Assembly (NCBI GenBank): GCA_964515235.1
Contig: CAZEVO010000006.1
Location: 7,605 to 71,604, forward strand
Length of the DNA: 64,000 nucleotides
Source of the DNA: OPU3-GD-OMZ sp964515235
Lineage (GTDB): Bacteria > Pseudomonadota > Gammaproteobacteria > Methylococcales > Methylomonadaceae
Reading direction: 5' to 3'
A program made the translations under genes and the position numbers. The first letter of the stretch is position 1; each line of letters begins with the position of its first letter. The notes below the pieces were generated by a model. It saw only the letters and a program-made list of their open reading frames with translations. It was not told the DNA's origin and searched no databases. Below, piece by piece: positions 60,574 to 64,000 of the stretch.

Positions 60574-60803
60574 TATCTGTTAATTAAAGCCTTAATTAAT
60601 GACCAATTGTCTTTTTTAATACCGTAATGACGGTAGTTGTTTAGATCGGTAATGTTTTAAATGAGTTGGCGGAAATGACATATTCAAAACTGTTCTGCTC
60701 AGGTAAAATAGGCTCCGTAATTCCAAATGGTTTTTTTCAAGAACCTGGGTTGGAATGGTTAGTGATTTACCAAAGATTATTTTTATTAAAGAGGAATTTT
60801 ATT

Positions 60804-62339
60804 ATGTCAAGTACCCCAAAGCCTGTTGCGTTAATTATTTTAGACGGATTTGGTCATCGTGAAGAGCAAAGTGCGGACAACGCAATTGCACAGGCTAAGA
60901 TGCCATGTTGGGACTACTTAAAGGAGAATTATTCTTCTACACTACTAGAATGTTCAGGTGAGAAAGTTGGTTTGCCAGCAGGGCAAATGGGGAATTCTGA
61001 AGTAGGACATTTGCATATTGGTTCGGGGCAATTTGTACCGCAAGACTTTCTTAAAGTAGATATTGAAATTGAGAATGGCCGTTTTTTTGAGAATAAGGCG
61101 TTAAATGATTCCGTAAAACATGCTCTAGAAAATGATTCTGCACTACATATCATGGGGTTGTTGTCGCCGGGTGGCGTTCACAGTCATGAGCGCCAGATTT
61201 ATGCGATGATAGAATTAGCCCAGAGGAAAGGGTTGAAGAAAATCTTTGTACATGCCTTTTTAGATGGTCGTGATGTGCCGCCTAAAAGTGCAGATGTTTC
61301 GCTTAAAGGATTACAAGATAAGATTGATGCTTTGGGTGTAGGTCATATCGCCAGTGTCATTGGTCGGTTTTATGTGATGGATCGGGATAACAACTGGGAC
61401 CGTATAGAGAAGGCCTATCAATTATTAGTTCAAGGACAGGCTGAATTTTCGGTTGATACTGCTGAGCAAGCTATCAATGAAGCCTATGCCCGTGGTGAAA
61501 CGGATGAGTTTGTTCAAGCAACAAGCGTACTTGATCAAGCTGGAGAGTCGGTGAAATTCAATGATCATGACGCAGTTGTTTTTATGAATTTTAGAGCGGA
61601 TAGAGCAAGAGAAATTGTACGGTCTTTTGCGCCTGACTTTTCAGAGTTTGACCAAAAAGGAACACCGCCACGTCTGTTTTTAACCACATTGGTTGAGTAC
61701 CATAAAGATTTTGAGTTTCCTGTTGCTTATCGTTCACAGAAAATTGTTAACGGATTTGGTGAAGTGTTGGCTAATAAAGGTTTGAAACAGCTTCGGCTAG
61801 CAGAAACAGAAAAGTATGCCCACGTGACTTTCTTTTTTAACGGTGGGGTCGATGAGCCGAATGAGGGAGAAGACAGAATTTTGATACCCTCTCCAAAGGT
61901 TAAAACCTATGATTTACAACCTGAAATGAGTGCAGAAGAAGTGACCGACCGTTTGGTTGAGGCTGTTGAAGGTGGTCATTATGATGCCATCGTTTGTAAT
62001 TATGCTAATTGTGACATGGTTGGCCATACGGGTAATCTTGAGGCGTCTGTTAAGGCGGTTGAAATGATTGATCGTTGTTTGGAGCGTGTTTACACCGCGC
62101 TTAAAGGTGTTGGTGGTGAAATGTTGATTACCGCAGATCATGGTAATATTGAGAAATTATTTGATGAGGGTACGCAGCAATCACATACGGCACATACCAG
62201 CAATTTGGTTCCACTAGTTTATGTTGGTGCAGATAAGACCTTGTCAGCAGAAGGTTCGTTAACGGATTTAGCACCAACATTGTTAACGATGTTGGATATA
62301 GAAAAACCAGAAGAAATGACGGGAACCTCATTGTTGTAG
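60804..62339 (+). CDS. gpmI: 2,3-bisphosphoglycerate-independent phosphoglycerate mutase
   Basis: A 511-residue manganese enzyme of lower glycolysis and gluconeogenesis. Motifs: VALIILDGFGHREEQSADNAI (core ILDGFGHRE, metal Asp), GQMGNSEVGHLHIGSG (about 60-75) with the phosphoserine-forming Ser, AFLDGRDVPPKS, MNFRADRAREI, and ITADHGNIEKLFD with metal ligands, then HTAHTSNLVPLVY. E. coli GpmI is 514. ATG 60804 is chosen because AAAGAGGAA sits seven bases before it. A start at 60666 would add 46 residues not found in the family. It is 1 base before envC, a gpmI-envC pair known in gammaproteobacteria. Confidence 0.97.
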   Translation: MSSTPKPVALIILDGFGHREEQSADNAIAQAKMPCWDYLKENYSSTLLECSGEKVGLPAGQMGNSEVGHLHIGSGQFVPQDFLKVDIEIENGRFFENKALNDSVKHALENDSALHIMGLLSPGGVHSHERQIYAMIELAQRKGLKKIFVHAFLDGRDVPPKSADVSLKGLQDKIDALGVGHIASVIGRFYVMDRDNNWDRIEKAYQLLVQGQAEFSVDTAEQAINEAYARGETDEFVQATSVLDQAGESVKFNDHDAVVFMNFRADRAREIVRSFAPDFSEFDQKGTPPRLFLTTLVEYHKDFEFPVAYRSQKIVNGFGEVLANKGLKQLRLAETEKYAHVTFFFNGGVDEPNEGEDRILIPSPKVKTYDLQPEMSAEEVTDRLVEAVEGGHYDAIVCNYANCDMVGHTGNLEASVKAVEMIDRCLERVYTALKGVGGEMLITADHGNIEKLFDEGTQQSHTAHTSNLVPLVYVGADKTLSAEGSLTDLAPTLLTMLDIEKPEEMTGTSLL

Positions 62340-62340
62340 T

Positions 62341-63492
62341 GTGTTTCCTCGTTATTTTGGAGTGGTATTAGGATTTTTACTATTCCTTCAAAATCAAGGT
62401 AGTGCGGCTAATCTTGCTGAAAACAATCAACAATTACTAGCCGTTCAATCTAGCATTAGAGTATTGGATCATCGTGTTACTGAAATCAGCGCTGAAAAGC
62501 AAGATTTGGTTGCTCGGTTGTCATCGCTTGAAAAGAGCATCGGTGATAGTGCGTCTGAATTAAAGCAGATTAAAATACAGGCACATAGCAATAGTCAAAC
62601 GGTCGTTCGGCTAGGTATTGAAATTAAGTCGCTACGTGATTTATTGGCGGTCCAGCGTCAAACTTTGAAAGATCAGATTTATACCGCTTATACTTTAGGT
62701 AAGCGGAGTCGTCTGAAACTCATTCTTAATCAGGAGGATTCACTCCAAGCGAGTCGAATGATGACTTATTATGGTTACTTTAATCGGGCTAGGGTAGAAA
62801 ATTTGGCTGTTGTCCAGCAGAGTCTTAAAGAACTTAACGAATTACAAGGGCGAGAACAAGCGCATTCGAAAGAACTTCAGGAGCTCCTGGTAAAGCAAGA
62901 AAGAAAAAGAGAGTCGCTTGAAGAGGATTTGCTAAAGCGGCAACAGTTGCTTAAATTTTTAGTATCTGATGAGCAAGATAAGTTACAGGTATTAGCAGCA
63001 CTTAAAGTTGATGAAAAAAGACTGCAGCAATTGTTTTCAGAGATTCAGGAGTCTATGGACGACTTTCCTTACGAGTTGAATATTACCCAAGAGTTTAGTG
63101 AGCAGCGAGGCCGTTTGGGGTGGCCAGTATCAGGACCGGTTATCAAAACATTTGGTGCGCGCCGTTCGGCCAGTCGATGGGACGGTATTGTGATTCGTGC
63201 GGAAGAAGGCGATGAGGTCAAAAGTGTTTCTCGGGGGCGGGTTGTTTTTTCTGATTGGTTAAGAGGCTATGGGCTAATGATTATTGTCGATCATGGCAAC
63301 GATTTTATGACCCTTTATGCTTTTAATCAGAGCTTGTACAAAGATGTAGGTGATTGGGTCGACGTGGGCGATGTGATTGCCACCGTCGGAAAAAGTGGCG
63401 GTCGAAATACCGCAGGGCTTTACTTTGGTATTCGAGATCAAGGGAGTCCTCTTGATCCTCAAAAATGGTTAAAGTCACTCAGCATTCATTAA
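62341..63492 (+). CDS. envC: Murein hydrolase activator EnvC
   Basis: A 383-residue periplasmic activator of the AmiA/AmiB amidases at the division site. Signal peptide (about 1-22, YFGVVLGFLLFLQNQGSAA). Two coiled coils fill about 25-245 (heptads with L, V and Q). The C-terminal LytM/M23 domain (about 262-378) is degenerate: the zinc positions read SRWDGIVI, LYAFNQ and LYFGIRD in place of H-x-x-x-D, Y-A-H and L-H-F, so it cannot be a metallopeptidase, as in E. coli EnvC. GTG 62341. Gap after gpmI is one base, implying one transcript. Confidence 0.93.
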   Translation: MFPRYFGVVLGFLLFLQNQGSAANLAENNQQLLAVQSSIRVLDHRVTEISAEKQDLVARLSSLEKSIGDSASELKQIKIQAHSNSQTVVRLGIEIKSLRDLLAVQRQTLKDQIYTAYTLGKRSRLKLILNQEDSLQASRMMTYYGYFNRARVENLAVVQQSLKELNELQGREQAHSKELQELLVKQERKRESLEEDLLKRQQLLKFLVSDEQDKLQVLAALKVDEKRLQQLFSEIQESMDDFPYELNITQEFSEQRGRLGWPVSGPVIKTFGARRSASRWDGIVIRAEEGDEVKSVSRGRVVFSDWLRGYGLMIIVDHGNDFMTLYAFNQSLYKDVGDWVDVGDVIATVGKSGGRNTAGLYFGIRDQGSPLDPQKWLKSLSIH

Positions 63493-63821
63493 TTGAATAT
63501 TTTCCCAGTTCTTTTCTAGAAAGAACGCGTGTTTAAATCTATCCCATTCTAAAAATTAGTCAACTCTTGGTTGATTGGGTTCGTTGATGTTTTCTATTGT
63601 GAGTTGAGAAACTCAATCCTCATTCCGCTATTTTTTAGGAGATTGACGACTCAAAAAGCATATGAAAATGAAAACTGATTTGCAAAGTGATAATGATTTT
63701 TGGAGCTTTTCGTGCTCGTAGGTCGCGTAATCCTTAGAACTAAGCCAGTTAACGTTAAGTTTTTAGTTCAGGTATAAAAAATGCATTGTAATGATTACAG
63801 GATTTTTTAAGGTGATTGAAA
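63493..63821. other. Spacer after envC, upstream of an RTX gene
   Basis: No gene is seen. Near the envC end is GTTCTTT-TCTAG-AAAGAAC (63508-63526), a 7-bp stem without a T tail. Further on are TTGAG-AAA-CTCAA near 63604, a TTAACGTTAA palindrome near 63749, a lone TATAAA at 63773-63778 as a possible -10, and TGTAAT-G-ATTACA (63787-63799) in the expected leader. This is likely the control region of the RTX gene. Confidence 0.5.
63787..63799. promoter_or_regulatory. 13-bp palindrome in the RTX gene leader
   Basis: TGTAAT-G-ATTACA is a perfect inverted repeat 22 bases before the ATG and just after a possible -10 (TATAAA). Its place would suit a repressor site, but it is short and AT-rich. Confidence 0.35.
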
Positions 63822-64000
63822 ATGGCAGTTGAAAATGTAAATACTATTGTTGGCGCTGAAAGTGATGACACGATTGAAGGCACAGATCAAAAGGATGAAA
63901 TATGGTCTTTAGGGGGTAATGACTATATTGATGCCGGTGCAGGTGATGACTATATTGATGCCGGTGAAGGTGATGACTATATTGATGCGGGCACAGGGAA
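63822..64000 (+). CDS. RTX calcium-binding repeat protein, N-terminus only
   Basis: Partial: 59 codons before the window edge. ATG 63822 follows AAGGTG by seven bases. After a short lead (MAVENVNTIVGAESDDTIEG) come nine-residue repeats GND-YIDAGA, GDD-YIDAGE, GDD-YIDAGT (residues 32-58): the GG-x-G-x-D-x-type beta-roll that binds calcium in secreted type I substrates. The three repeats are almost the same at DNA level (27 bases each, 63915-63995), which suggests recent copying or constraint. No signal peptide, as expected for type I secretion; any ABC/HlyD genes would be beyond the window. Whether it is a toxin, adhesin or enzyme cannot be told. Confidence 0.82.
   Translation, partial: MAVENVNTIVGAESDDTIEGTDQKDEIWSLGGNDYIDAGAGDDYIDAGEGDDYIDAGTG
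63915..63995 (+). repeat. Three 27-bp tandem repeats in the RTX gene
   Basis: Copies at 63915-63941, 63942-63968 and 63969-63995 differ by only a few bases and keep GA(T/C)GACTATATTGATGC. Each encodes one nine-residue calcium-binding turn. The array probably continues beyond base 64000. Confidence 0.85.

Larger units (their letters stand above)
60467..60803. other. Long divergent spacer between rhodanese and gpmI genes
   Basis: No gene is supported here. A frame open from 60666 runs into gpmI, but it has no family sequence before residue 47. The spacer holds two related palindromes (60499-60515 and 60553-60573), a TACCGT-AATG-ACGGTA inverted repeat (60620-60635), and paired TTAATTAA motifs near 60581 and 60593. 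It must contain the promoters of both divergent genes; I cannot place them with confidence. Confidence 0.6.

Noticed and set aside
60666..60803. 46-residue N-terminal extension of gpmI
   Set aside because: A strong ribosome-binding site lies before ATG 60804 and the family starts there.
62341..63492. EnvC as an active M23 zinc endopeptidase
   Set aside because: The zinc-binding His positions are replaced in all three motifs, so it is an activator.
1..64000. tRNA genes, CRISPR arrays, insertion sequences, prophage or defence islands
   Set aside because: No cloverleaf sequences, spaced short repeats, transposase, integrase or defence families were seen on either strand; the lone HNH gene is not enough.

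Overview
The window looks like a stretch of chromosome from a free-living, AT-rich Gram-negative gammaproteobacterium (about 40% G+C, judged by eye). The evidence is a gammaproteobacterial division and cell wall (dcw) cluster from mraZ to lpxC, the lpoA-yraN-diaA-dolP block divergent from rsmI, secB-gpsA, dsbB, and outer-membrane genes (lpxC, lspA, lpoA, envC). The MurE DNPR motif predicts meso-diaminopimelate peptidoglycan, and IspB predicts a long-chain quinone. I cannot name a genus; methylotroph- or Cycloclasticus-like relatives are only a guess. The window has no tRNA, rRNA, CRISPR array, prophage or insertion sequence that I can see, and it is almost entirely core genome.

Layout. 1-4192 (minus) is a respiratory formate dehydrogenase cluster: a small Tat-signal protein, the molybdopterin alpha subunit with catalytic Cys, the four-cluster iron-sulfur beta subunit, a tiny lipoprotein, and the start of the cytochrome b gamma subunit cut by the window edge. 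It follows djlA in the same direction. 5103-8585 (plus) is purC-coaBC-dut-argB, where coaBC seems to use a rare ATT start codon. 8613-10015 (minus) is yggT-proC. 10184-13282 (plus) holds a spore-photoproduct-lyase-like radical SAM protein overlapping a short-chain dehydrogenase, then dsbB overlapping an exported methyltransferase. An HNH nuclease gene (minus) is followed by priA, argS, a SPOR-domain gene, ispB (minus), rplU-rpmA-obgE-proB, rpsT (minus), and murJ, ribF, ileS and lspA.

29054-34839 holds ampD, nadC, the dolP-diaA-yraN-lpoA block and rsmI. The RNase P RNA gene rnpB lies at 34905-35261. After it comes a spacer of about 300 bases packed with inverted repeats, ending in a clean sigma-70 promoter and three GTGGT repeats at 10-bp spacing, the expected MraZ operator. 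From there 17 dcw genes run on the plus strand to lpxC (54119), most overlapping or a few bases apart. Then come dciA (minus), secA, trmL, an orphan tusB-like gene, gpsA-secB-rhodanese (minus), and gpmI-envC (plus). The window ends in the first 59 codons of an RTX calcium-binding repeat protein, the most accessory-looking gene here.

How the genes work together: the centre is one peptidoglycan and division programme. MurC-F, Ddl, MraY, MurG and MurJ make and flip lipid II; FtsW and FtsI use it at the septum under FtsA, FtsZ, FtsQ and FtsL; the SPOR protein, LpoA, EnvC and AmpD handle activation, splitting and recycling. Translation and secretion genes (argS, ileS, rplU, rpmA, rpsT, secA, secB, lspA) fill most of the rest. 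I found no convincing undescribed multi-gene system. The points most worth a second look are the coaBC start, the inverted-repeat chain before mraZ, the SPL-like/SDR pair, the exported methyltransferase next to dsbB, the fdh lipoprotein and the truncated RTX gene.
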